DNA from: JBOGUF01 sp050696075
Lineage (GTDB): Bacteria > Chloroflexota > Chloroflexia > Thermomicrobiales > UBA6265
Length of the DNA: 5,020 bases
Assembly (NCBI GenBank): GCA_050696075.1
Contig: JBOGUF010000046.1
Location: forward strand, 1 to 5,020
Direction: 5' to 3'
Shown here: positions 1-4,905 of the stretch, in pieces
How the letters are laid out: every line of letters begins with the position of its first letter
Position numbering within the stretch: position 1 is the stretch's first letter
The notes under the pieces: model-generated
Databases searched by the model: none
Seen by the model: only the letters and a program-made list of their open reading frames with translations
What the model was told of the DNA's origin: nothing
Program-made: the position numbers and the translations under genes

Positions 1-24
1 GCGCCGGCCCGAATGGGCCGGCGC
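1..24 (-). terminator. GC-rich perfect hairpin, likely terminator of the SH3-domain gene
   Basis: The first 24 bases form a perfect 10-bp inverted repeat (GCGCCGGCCC / GGGCCGGCGC) around a 4-base GAAT loop. It starts 35 bases beyond the stop codon of the minus-strand gene that ends at 59, which is a normal place for a Rho-independent terminator. On the minus strand the expected run of T would lie outside the window, so that half of the signal cannot be seen. Read on the plus strand, the stem is followed by a pyrimidine-rich TCCTCTCCC and not by a T run. It could also serve a gene further left, as a bidirectional terminator. Confidence 0.5.
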
Positions 25-58
25 TCCTCTCCCAATCGCGAACCGTCCGGGGCCCTGC

Positions 59-919
59 CTACCCGGCGGCCGCGAGGAATTGGGCAGCAACAAACCCGGT
101 CTCGCCGGTGGCGACGACCTCGACCGGGAGCCAATCGCCTTGCGCTTCGCCGGTCACCGCGAGCTCGGCGCCGGCCGGAAGGAGCGTCACGACACTCGCC
201 TCGGTCGAGGGGCCGGAGCGCAGATTGACCTCGTCCGTCGTCACGACCGCGGCGCCGACGGGAACGCCGGAGGCGCCGCCGAGGCCGGGGGCGAGGAAGA
301 GATAGGCCAGCGTCGAGCCGTTCTGGCCACGCAGCCAGGCGATACCGCCATAGCCGCTGCCGCTGACGTCGCGCAGGCCGACCGCCAGATCGTCGCCGAC
401 GCGCAGCCCGCCGATGTCGCCGCAGACGATCGGCGTCTCGTCGTCCGCTCCCGCGCGGATAACGACGGCATGGGGGGTGGTCAGGAGATCGCCAAGGCCA
501 ACGCGCACCGTGGTCGTGCTCTGGATAGCGGTAATGCCGGAGGTGGCGCCGACCGCCTCGCCTTCCTCTTCGTCGGCCTGCCCGCCGGGCTGCACGTCGA
601 AGAGGTCGTAGGTAATCGCGGTGTCGAGCTGGCCGCAGGTGCCGGCGCTGATGAGCGCCGTGAAGGGCGGCTCGACGGCCACGGCTGCCGCCACCAGGCC
701 CGGCCGCGGAATGCAAAAGTCCGTGCCCGTACCGTTCCCCGGCTCACCGCCGGGGCCTTCGGTGCCGTCGGAGCCGCCGACCGGGCCCTCGGTGTCGGCG
801 GCGGCCGACCGCACAACCGCGCCACCGGCGACGAGGCCGGCCAAGCCACCGATGAGTCGGCGGCGGGTGCCGGCGATGCCGAAAGCACGCGTGATTGCAT
901 CAAAGGCGCGGGCGTCCAA
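59..919 (-). CDS. exported Tat-leader protein with C-terminal bacterial SH3 (SH3b) domain
   Basis: A secreted or cell-surface protein of unknown exact role. Numbering is from a TTG start at 919 (286 aa). The leader has a twin-arginine motif, TRRRLIGGLAG (18-28), a hydrophobic stretch and an SAAA/D site near residue 41, so Tat export is likely. Residues 42-74 are Gly/Pro/Glu-rich and probably disordered. Residues 75-210 form a domain I know only as an unnamed domain of exported Thermomicrobia-type proteins: AGTC near 92-95, DLLTTPHAVVI (144-154), VCGDIGG (165-171), GYGGIAWL (189-196). Cys95 and Cys166 could form a disulfide. Residues 223-283 are a typical SH3b repeat (VNLRSGPSTEASVVTLLPAG, then GDWLPVEV and TGFV), a fold often used to bind cell wall. 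The longest frame starts with GTG at 949, with no Shine-Dalgarno. I prefer TTG 919 because AGGAG sits 10 bases upstream and relatives, as I remember them, begin MDxRxFD. An in-frame TGA lies about 25 bases before 949. Confidence 0.8.
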   Translation of the reverse strand: MDARAFDAITRAFGIAGTRRRLIGGLAGLVAGGAVVRSAAADTEGPVGGSDGTEGPGGEPGNGTGTDFCIPRPGLVAAAVAVEPPFTALISAGTCGQLDTAITYDLFDVQPGGQADEEEGEAVGATSGITAIQSTTTVRVGLGDLLTTPHAVVIRAGADDETPIVCGDIGGLRVGDDLAVGLRDVSGSGYGGIAWLRGQNGSTLAYLFLAPGLGGASGVPVGAAVVTTDEVNLRSGPSTEASVVTLLPAGAELAVTGEAQGDWLPVEVVATGETGFVAAQFLAAAG

Positions 920-929
920 TTCGCGGTAG

Positions 930-934
930 CTCCT
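930..934 (-). promoter_or_regulatory. ribosome binding site favouring the TTG start at 919
   Basis: On the minus strand AGGAG occupies 934 to 930, followed by ten bases and then TTG (919-917). No purine-rich Shine-Dalgarno precedes the alternative GTG at 949; the bases just before it read CCCCCGCTTGTC. The spacing of ten is slightly long but usable. This decides the start by ten codons only and does not change the Tat leader. Confidence 0.45.
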
Positions 935-949
935 GAAGTGGGTCGACAC

Positions 950-1209
950 GACAAGCGGGGGACGCGCACGGGGTCACCGGATCGGATTGCGCGTCGTGCG
1001 ATCCCGTGACAGCATTACTTTACTCGAAAATGCTAGGAATGCAAGAATTGCCATATTGTCACAGGGAGATAGGGGTAAATTGGCTTTTCCAGCAAGGCGA
1101 TTCGTGCGCGACTATGCTGATGATCTGCGGATAACATCTATCGCCGGAGATACCCGCATCGGCGGTATGATCAGGAAACGCGACACGGAGCGAAAGCGAG
1201 GAGGGCAGG
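950..1209. promoter_or_regulatory. divergent intergenic region, AT-rich, shared promoter area
   Basis: This non-coding stretch lies between two divergent genes, so it must drive both. GC falls to about 39% over 1011-1080 while neighbours are far richer. For the leftward gene the best sigma-70-like pair I see is TTGCAT (minus strand, 1044-1039) and TAAAGT (1022-1017), 16 bases apart; each matches consensus only in part (3/6 and 4/6). Two short dyads overlap it: AGCATT 1011-1016 with AATGCT 1029-1034, and GTGACA 1006-1011 with TGTCAC 1057-1062. They could be operator half-sites, but six-base arms also arise by chance. I found no convincing promoter for the rightward gene; TTGTCA at 1056 has only a badly spaced TAAATT (1076). 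Confidence 0.4.
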
Positions 1210-1545
1210 ATGGACGACGAAACGACGGCGCGTTTGACGCGGGCGCTCGGAGTCGCGGCGGGGATGCACGAGGAGCGGCGGCAAGAGCTGGCCGACGCGC
1301 TCGCCGACATCGATGGCGACTACGACCTGCACGCGCTCGACGCGGCACGGGAGGCGGCCTACCGCTACGTCGTCGCCGCCTCCGAGTTGCGCGGCTTCCG
1401 CTGGGCCTTGCGGCAGGCGCTGGACGAGGACGCAATCGCGATGATGGCACAGGAGGCGGGGACGAACTGGGAGGTACTGCTGACAACGCGGCTTGAACCG
1501 CCGCCCAGGGACATTACATCTGATCAGGAAGGCAGCGAACAGTAG
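1210..1545 (+). CDS. small acidic lysine-free protein, function unknown
   Basis: A 111-residue protein starting at ATG with a strong Shine-Dalgarno, AGGAGG at 1199-1204, five bases upstream; it ends with TAG. I do not recognise a family. It has about 24 Asp/Glu against 11 Arg, and no lysine and no cysteine. Residues about 20-90 look helical: an HEERRQELADALADID segment, then a long helix-prone stretch from LDAAREAAYRYVVAAS through RGFRWALRQALDEDAIAMM. The C-terminal 20 residues (after LEPPPRDI) look disordered. There is no signal peptide or membrane segment, so it is presumably cytosolic. It is transcribed divergently from the SH3-domain gene and lies 203 bases before pxpA in the same direction, a gap large enough that co-transcription is uncertain. 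The good ribosome site and the normal high-GC codon pattern support a real gene. Confidence 0.7.
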   Translation: MDDETTARLTRALGVAAGMHEERRQELADALADIDGDYDLHALDAAREAAYRYVVAASELRGFRWALRQALDEDAIAMMAQEAGTNWEVLLTTRLEPPPRDITSDQEGSEQ

Positions 1546-1748
1546 AATTTGGTATCGGCGTAGAATAGAACCGTCCATGTTATCGTCTGCTGTAATACGA
1601 CTCCTGGAGAGACCATCACATTGCAGGTATTCCCCCGTTCCTTTAATTGAAACGCTTCGGGCCATTTCGATTAGTCGGAGAAATCCCAACACAACGGCCC
1701 TGTGAGGATCGGCCACGAACATCCGCGAGAGCTGTCTAGGACCTTCTG
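1546..1748 (+). promoter_or_regulatory. intergenic region and leader upstream of pxpA
   Basis: A non-coding gap of 203 bases, about 48% GC over 1551-1680. The best promoter candidate is TTGAAA (1647-1652, 5/6 to the -35 consensus), a 17-base spacer and ATTAGT (1670-1675, 3/6), which would give a leader of roughly 65 bases. It also holds TAGAAT twice (1543-1548, overlapping the preceding stop codon, and 1561-1566). Each matches a -10 box 5/6, but neither has a good -35 at the right distance. The pxpA ribosome site TAGGA lies at 1737-1741, seven bases before its ATG. I see no riboswitch-like fold or terminator hairpin. Confidence 0.35.
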
Positions 1749-2519
1749 ATGCAGCAACCGAGCATCGATCTGAATAGCGATCTGGGCGAGAGTTTCGGGG
1801 CGTACCGGGTGGGGTACGACGCGGAGCTCTTTCCGCTGATCTCCAGTGCGAACGTCGCCTGCGGGTTGCATGGGGGCGATCCCCGGGTGATGGAGCGAAC
1901 GGTGCGGTTGGCGGCGGAGCACGGAGTGGCGGTGGGGGCGCATCCGAGCTACCCGGACCTGGTCGGTTTCGGGCGGCGGGTGATGGCGTCGTCGCCGGAC
2001 GAGGTGCGGACCGACGTCCTCTACCAACTCGGGGCACTCGACGCCTTTTGCCGCGCGGTCGGCGTGCGGATGCGCCACGTCAAGGCGCACGGCGCACTCT
2101 ACAACCATGCGACGACCGATGCCACGACCGCGGCGGCGATCGCGGCGGCGGTGGCGGCCTTCGACCCGGAGCTGATCCTCTTCGCTATGCCCGGCTCGGC
2201 GCTGTTTTTGGCGGGGGAGGCGGCGGGTCTGACAGTGGCGCGGGAGGCATTCGCCGACCGCGCCTACAACGCCGACGGCACCCTCGTCTCCCGGCGGGAA
2301 CCGGGCGCGCTGATCACCGACCCGGAGGAGGCAGCGCGGCGGATGGTGCGCCTGGTGCGCGAGGGCCGGCTGACGTCGATCGACGGCAAAGAGATCGACC
2401 TGGATGCCGAGTCGATCTGCATCCACTCCGACACACCGGGCGCGAACGAGATCGCACGAGTCGTGCGCCGCCGCCTCACCGACGCGGGGATCGCGGTGCG
2501 GGCGCCGGGGGTGACGTGA
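1749..2519 (+). CDS. pxpA: 5-oxoprolinase subunit A (PxpA, LamB/YcsF family)
   Basis: Cytosolic subunit of the ATP-dependent 5-oxoprolinase (PxpABC), which converts 5-oxo-L-proline to L-glutamate. At 256 residues it has the usual family length (about 245-255). Family hallmarks are all present and in order: IDLNSDLGESFG (6-17), ANVACGLHGGDP (34-45), VGAHPSYPDLVGFGRR (62-77), VKAHGALYN (111-119, where many relatives have VKPHGALYN), the FADRAYNADGTLVSR block (168-182) and SICIHSDTPGA (222-232, where relatives commonly show HGDTPGA). No hallmark is broken. The ATG at 1749 is placed right at the conserved N-terminus and has TAGGA seven bases upstream. The stop TGA overlaps the GTG of the next gene as GTGA, a layout that suggests translational coupling with the PxpB-PxpC fusion. 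Family assignment is confident; activity on 5-oxoproline is inferred from the family and from its neighbour. Confidence 0.95.
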   Translation: MQQPSIDLNSDLGESFGAYRVGYDAELFPLISSANVACGLHGGDPRVMERTVRLAAEHGVAVGAHPSYPDLVGFGRRVMASSPDEVRTDVLYQLGALDAFCRAVGVRMRHVKAHGALYNHATTDATTAAAIAAAVAAFDPELILFAMPGSALFLAGEAAGLTVAREAFADRAYNADGTLVSRREPGALITDPEEAARRMVRLVREGRLTSIDGKEIDLDAESICIHSDTPGANEIARVVRRRLTDAGIAVRAPGVT

Positions 2520-4702
2520 GAGCGGAAGGCGGCAAGGCGGGAGGGCGGCCAGAAGGTAGATCGGGGGCGGCTTCTCGATTCCTCGCCGCCTCGCCGCCTC
2601 GCCGCCTCGCCGTGCTGCCGCTCGCCGAGTCGGCACTGTTGGTCCGCGTGAGTGAAGAGGAGCGGATCGAGCCGGACGTAGTGGCGGAGGCGGCCGCGCT
2701 GGCGCGGGCGATGGAGGAGGCAGCGCCGGCCGGGCTGCTGGACGTCGTGCCGGCGTACACCACGGTGCTGGTGAGCTTTGACCCGCGACAGATCGACGCG
2801 GCCGAAATGGCGGCAACGATCCGCCGCGCGGCAGAAACGATGGCCGCCGACCCGGCGGCGGACGCGCGCCTGGTGACGTTCCCGGTCGTCTATGGCGGCG
2901 AGCATGGACCGGACTTGATGGATGTCGCCGCGCATACGGGTCTGTCTGCCGAGGAGGTCGTGGCGCGGCACACCGAGGCGGACTATTTGGTCGCTTGCAT
3001 TGGATTCTCACCGGGGTTTCCGTACCTGCTCGGGCTGCCGTCGGGGCTGACAACGCCGCGGCTGGCGAATCCGCGGATGAGGGTGCCAGCGGGCAGTGTC
3101 GGCATCGGCGGGCAGCAGACGGCCGTCTACCCGCAAGCGACGCCGGGCGGTTGGCGGCTGATCGGCCGTACGCCGCTTGTCCTCTTCGACCCGGCACGAG
3201 CTGAGCCATTTCTGCTGCGCGCGGGGGATCGGGTGCGGTTCGAAGCTTGGAGCAGCCCTCACCCCCCGGCCCCCTCTCCCTCCGTTCAGAGGGAGAGGGG
3301 GAGTGCCTCCGTCCACAGACGACCCAGAACTACGATCCGCGTGCGCGAGGCGGGGTTGCTGACGACGGTCCAGGATCTGGGGCGGCCGGGGTTGATGCGG
3401 TTCGGGGTGGCGCCGGGTGGGGTGCTGGATCGGGCGGCGCTGATTCTGGGGAACCGGCTGGTGGGGAACGACCCGGACGCGGCAGGGCTGGAGATCACCT
3501 TAGTCGGGCCGGTGCTGGAGTTCGCCGGTGAAGCGGTGGTCGCGATTACTGGTGGCGATCTTGGGGCGCGGCTCAACGGCGCGACGATGCCTCGGTGGCG
3601 ACCGGTCGCGGTGCGGGCGGGGGATACGCTCTCCTTCAAGCCCGGCGGGCGGGGCGCGCGGGCGTACCTCTGCGTGGCGGGCGGCATCGCGGTCGAGCCG
3701 GTGCTGGGCAGCCGGAGCACCGACCTGGCGGGCGGGTTCGGCGGCGTCGAGGGGCGGGCGCTCGTCGCGGGCGACGTGGTGCCGCTGGGGGAACCGTCCG
3801 CGCCGCTAGCGCGGCTGCTGAGGCGGCGATTGGCGGTCGCGCTACCCGATCAGGACCGAGCGCTGACCGCGCGGGTTGTCCTGGGTCCGCAAACCGACCG
3901 GTTCACGCCGGATGGGGTCGCCGCCTTTCTCGGCAATCGGTATGTCGTCTCCGGCAAGGCGGACCGCACGGGCATCCGGCTGGCCGGACCGGCGATTGGG
4001 CACAGCCGGGGCGCGGACCTCCTCTCGGAGGGGATTACCCACGGCGCGGTACAGGTGCCAGGGGATGGGCAGCCGATTGTGTTGCTGGCGGCGCGGCAGA
4101 CAATCGGCGGCTACCCGAAGATCGCGACCGTGATCGGCGCCGACCTCGACCGGCTGGGGCAGGCGCGGCCGGGCGACACGATCCGCTTCGTCGAGGTGAC
4201 GGCCGAGGAGGCGCGGGCGGCAACGCTGGCATACTGGGCAGGGCTAATTGACGAGGGCGGCGGGGGCGGCGCGGTGATTGGCTGGGATCCGGATGGCGTG
4301 GTGCGGGTGATCGAGGCGCTGCGAGCGGCGGATGTCTCAGCGTTTCGGATCGAGGTCGAGGGGCTGACGCTCGACGTCCAACGTGGCGCGGGTGGCGAGC
4401 TGGTCGTACAGGGCGCCATGGCCGAGGTCGTGAGCGCGCCGCTCCCAACGCCGGTCGAGATCACCGCGACCGCGCCGGTCCTGGGCGCGTTCTACCGGCG
4501 GCGCTCGCCGGAGGAACCGCCGCTGGTGGAAGTCGGGCAGGCCGTCGAGGCGGGGCAGGCGCTCGGCCTGATCGAGGTGATGAAGACTTACCACGAGGTA
4601 GCCGCGCCCGATGCGGGCGTCGTCACAGCGTTCCTGGTTGACGACGGCGAGTTCGTCGAGTACGGTCAGGCGCTGGCGACGATCGCGAGGAGCGAGGAAT
4701 AA
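2516..4702 (+). CDS. pxpBC: PxpB-PxpC-AccB fusion: 5-oxoprolinase subunits B and C with biotin carboxyl carrier domain
   Basis: A 728-residue protein joining three modules. PxpB/KipI-like (CT_C_D), about 33-245: VVPAY (77-81), YGGEHGPDL (126-134), GFSPGFPYLLGLP (163-175), VPAGSVGIGGQQTAVYP (190-206), PGGWRLIGRTPL (210-221). PxpC/KipA-like (CT_A_B), about 274-575: LLTTVQDLGRPG (281-292), TGGDLGARLNG (345-355), YLCVAGGI (384-391), VLGSRSTDL (396-404), LGPQTDRF (456-463), GAVQVPGDGQPIVLLAARQT (510-529), GGYPKIATVI (531-540). AccB-like, about 590-725: an N-terminal helical segment (GVVRVIEALRAADVSAFRIE), then the lipoyl fold with APVLGAFYRR, IEVMKT (686-691) and biotin-acceptor Lys690. With PxpA it should open 5-oxoproline to glutamate using ATP; the carrier's role is unknown. 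I chose GTG 2516 because it overlaps the pxpA stop as GTGA. GTG 2612 (residue 33), just before recognisable PxpB sequence, is the alternative but lacks a ribosome site. Residues 248-271 are encoded largely by a palindromic repeat. No biotin carboxylase is present nearby. Confidence 0.92.
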   Translation: MRAEGGKAGGRPEGRSGAASRFLAASPPRRLAVLPLAESALLVRVSEEERIEPDVVAEAAALARAMEEAAPAGLLDVVPAYTTVLVSFDPRQIDAAEMAATIRRAAETMAADPAADARLVTFPVVYGGEHGPDLMDVAAHTGLSAEEVVARHTEADYLVACIGFSPGFPYLLGLPSGLTTPRLANPRMRVPAGSVGIGGQQTAVYPQATPGGWRLIGRTPLVLFDPARAEPFLLRAGDRVRFEAWSSPHPPAPSPSVQRERGSASVHRRPRTTIRVREAGLLTTVQDLGRPGLMRFGVAPGGVLDRAALILGNRLVGNDPDAAGLEITLVGPVLEFAGEAVVAITGGDLGARLNGATMPRWRPVAVRAGDTLSFKPGGRGARAYLCVAGGIAVEPVLGSRSTDLAGGFGGVEGRALVAGDVVPLGEPSAPLARLLRRRLAVALPDQDRALTARVVLGPQTDRFTPDGVAAFLGNRYVVSGKADRTGIRLAGPAIGHSRGADLLSEGITHGAVQVPGDGQPIVLLAARQTIGGYPKIATVIGADLDRLGQARPGDTIRFVEVTAEEARAATLAYWAGLIDEGGGGGAVIGWDPDGVVRVIEALRAADVSAFRIEVEGLTLDVQRGAGGELVVQGAMAEVVSAPLPTPVEITATAPVLGAFYRRRSPEEPPLVEVGQAVEAGQALGLIEVMKTYHEVAAPDAGVVTAFLVDDGEFVEYGQALATIARSEE
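2530..2612. repeat. GC-rich palindromic/tandem repeat at the pxpA-pxpB junction
   Basis: CCTCGCCG is repeated exactly four times in tandem (2581-2612). Upstream, 2530-2555 forms an imperfect inverted repeat with 2571-2596 (18 of 26 positions pair, including a perfect AGAAG/CTTCT next to a 15-base loop). The mRNA could therefore fold into a large hairpin. It lies between the pxpA stop and the first recognisable PxpB residues, and is open in the PxpB frame, where it encodes a low-complexity Gly/Ala/Arg/Pro segment (residues 5-33). Such sequence resembles dispersed intergenic repeats of high-GC genomes, as I remember them; other copies cannot be seen here. It may affect the ratio of PxpA to PxpB-C made. 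Confidence 0.65.
3257..3303. repeat. dispersed palindromic repeat inside the coding sequence at the PxpB/PxpC seam
   Basis: A perfect 13-bp inverted repeat (3270-3282 with 3289-3301) around a six-base CGTTCA loop, preceded by CCCTCACCCCCCGG. This composition matches a well-known type of dispersed palindrome in many high-GC bacteria (CCCTCACCCCC-GGCCCC-TCTCCC, loop, GGGAGAGGGG), usually intergenic. Here it is translated in frame as Pro/Ser/Arg-rich residues 248-263, exactly between the end of the PxpB domain (GDRVRFEAW) and the start of PxpC (TIRVREAGLLTTVQ). The stem is seen directly; the family identity is from memory. Confidence 0.75.
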
Positions 4703-4741
4703 GCGTCACCCCCTGGTCCTCGTTGCTTCTCACACCGGCTA

Positions 4742-4770
4742 TTGCGCGCAAGACTCCCCTCTCGTAGAAT
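4742..4770 (+). promoter_or_regulatory. candidate sigma-70-type promoter for the gene at 4906
   Basis: TTGCGC (4742-4747, 3/6 to the -35 consensus) and TAGAAT (4765-4770, 5/6 to the -10 consensus) are separated by the ideal 17 bases. The site lies 39 bases past the pxpB-pxpC stop and would start transcripts near 4777, giving a leader of about 130 bases. The -35 box is part of a perfect ten-base palindrome, TTGCGCGCAA. Partial matches such as this occur by chance, so it remains a candidate. I see no strong terminator with a T run between 4703 and 4905, so read-through from the pxp operon is possible. Confidence 0.3.
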
Positions 4771-4905
4771 CCGCCACACGCTCTGAGACAGGCCATCGTG
4801 CGTGAAACCGCCGTGGGTCGCGGACGATGCGCGACGTTCATCTGTTCGCCGTGAGTTCGGGTCGGGCGGTGTCGCTCGGACCGTCGAGCACAGAAGGGAG
4901 CAGCG

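Noticed and set aside
80..1009. Open frame of 309 codons on the plus strand opposite the SH3-domain gene.
   Set aside because: Its translation is low-complexity Arg/Gly/Ala/Asp without any domain, while the minus strand gives a Tat leader and an SH3b domain. It is a shadow of high-GC coding.
1593..1603. TAATACGACTC, identical to the first 11 bases of the phage T7 promoter.
   Set aside because: The next bases (CTGGAGAG) do not match the required ACTATAGG, and there is no phage or vector context. An 11-base identity can occur by chance.
1620..1653. A 34-base stretch beginning ATTGCAGG and ending ATTGAAAC, the typical ending of type I/III CRISPR repeats.
   Set aside because: There is only one copy, with no second repeat, no spacers and no cas gene in view. 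The ATTGAAAC ending alone is not enough.
1493..1705. Open frame of 70 codons overlapping the end of the small acidic gene and the AT-rich gap.
   Set aside because: It starts inside another gene in a different frame with no ribosome site and shows no recognisable motif. It is probably fortuitous.
2048..2515. Upstream extension of the PxpB-C frame to an ATG at 2048 inside pxpA.
   Set aside because: It would overlap pxpA by more than 460 bases and encodes low-complexity shadow sequence. Real homology starts near 2612.
1671..3209. Open frame of 512 codons on the minus strand across pxpA and pxpB.
   Set aside because: The translation is Arg/Pro-rich with no motifs, antisense to two well-recognised genes. 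It is a shadow frame.
4742..4751. Perfect ten-base palindrome TTGCGCGCAA.
   Set aside because: Palindromes of this length are expected a few times per 5 kb by chance. It is mentioned only because it overlaps a candidate -35 box.
4817..4835. Small hairpin GTCGCG / CGCGAC with a seven-base loop after the pxp operon.
   Set aside because: The stem has only six pairs and no T run follows, so it is not a convincing terminator.
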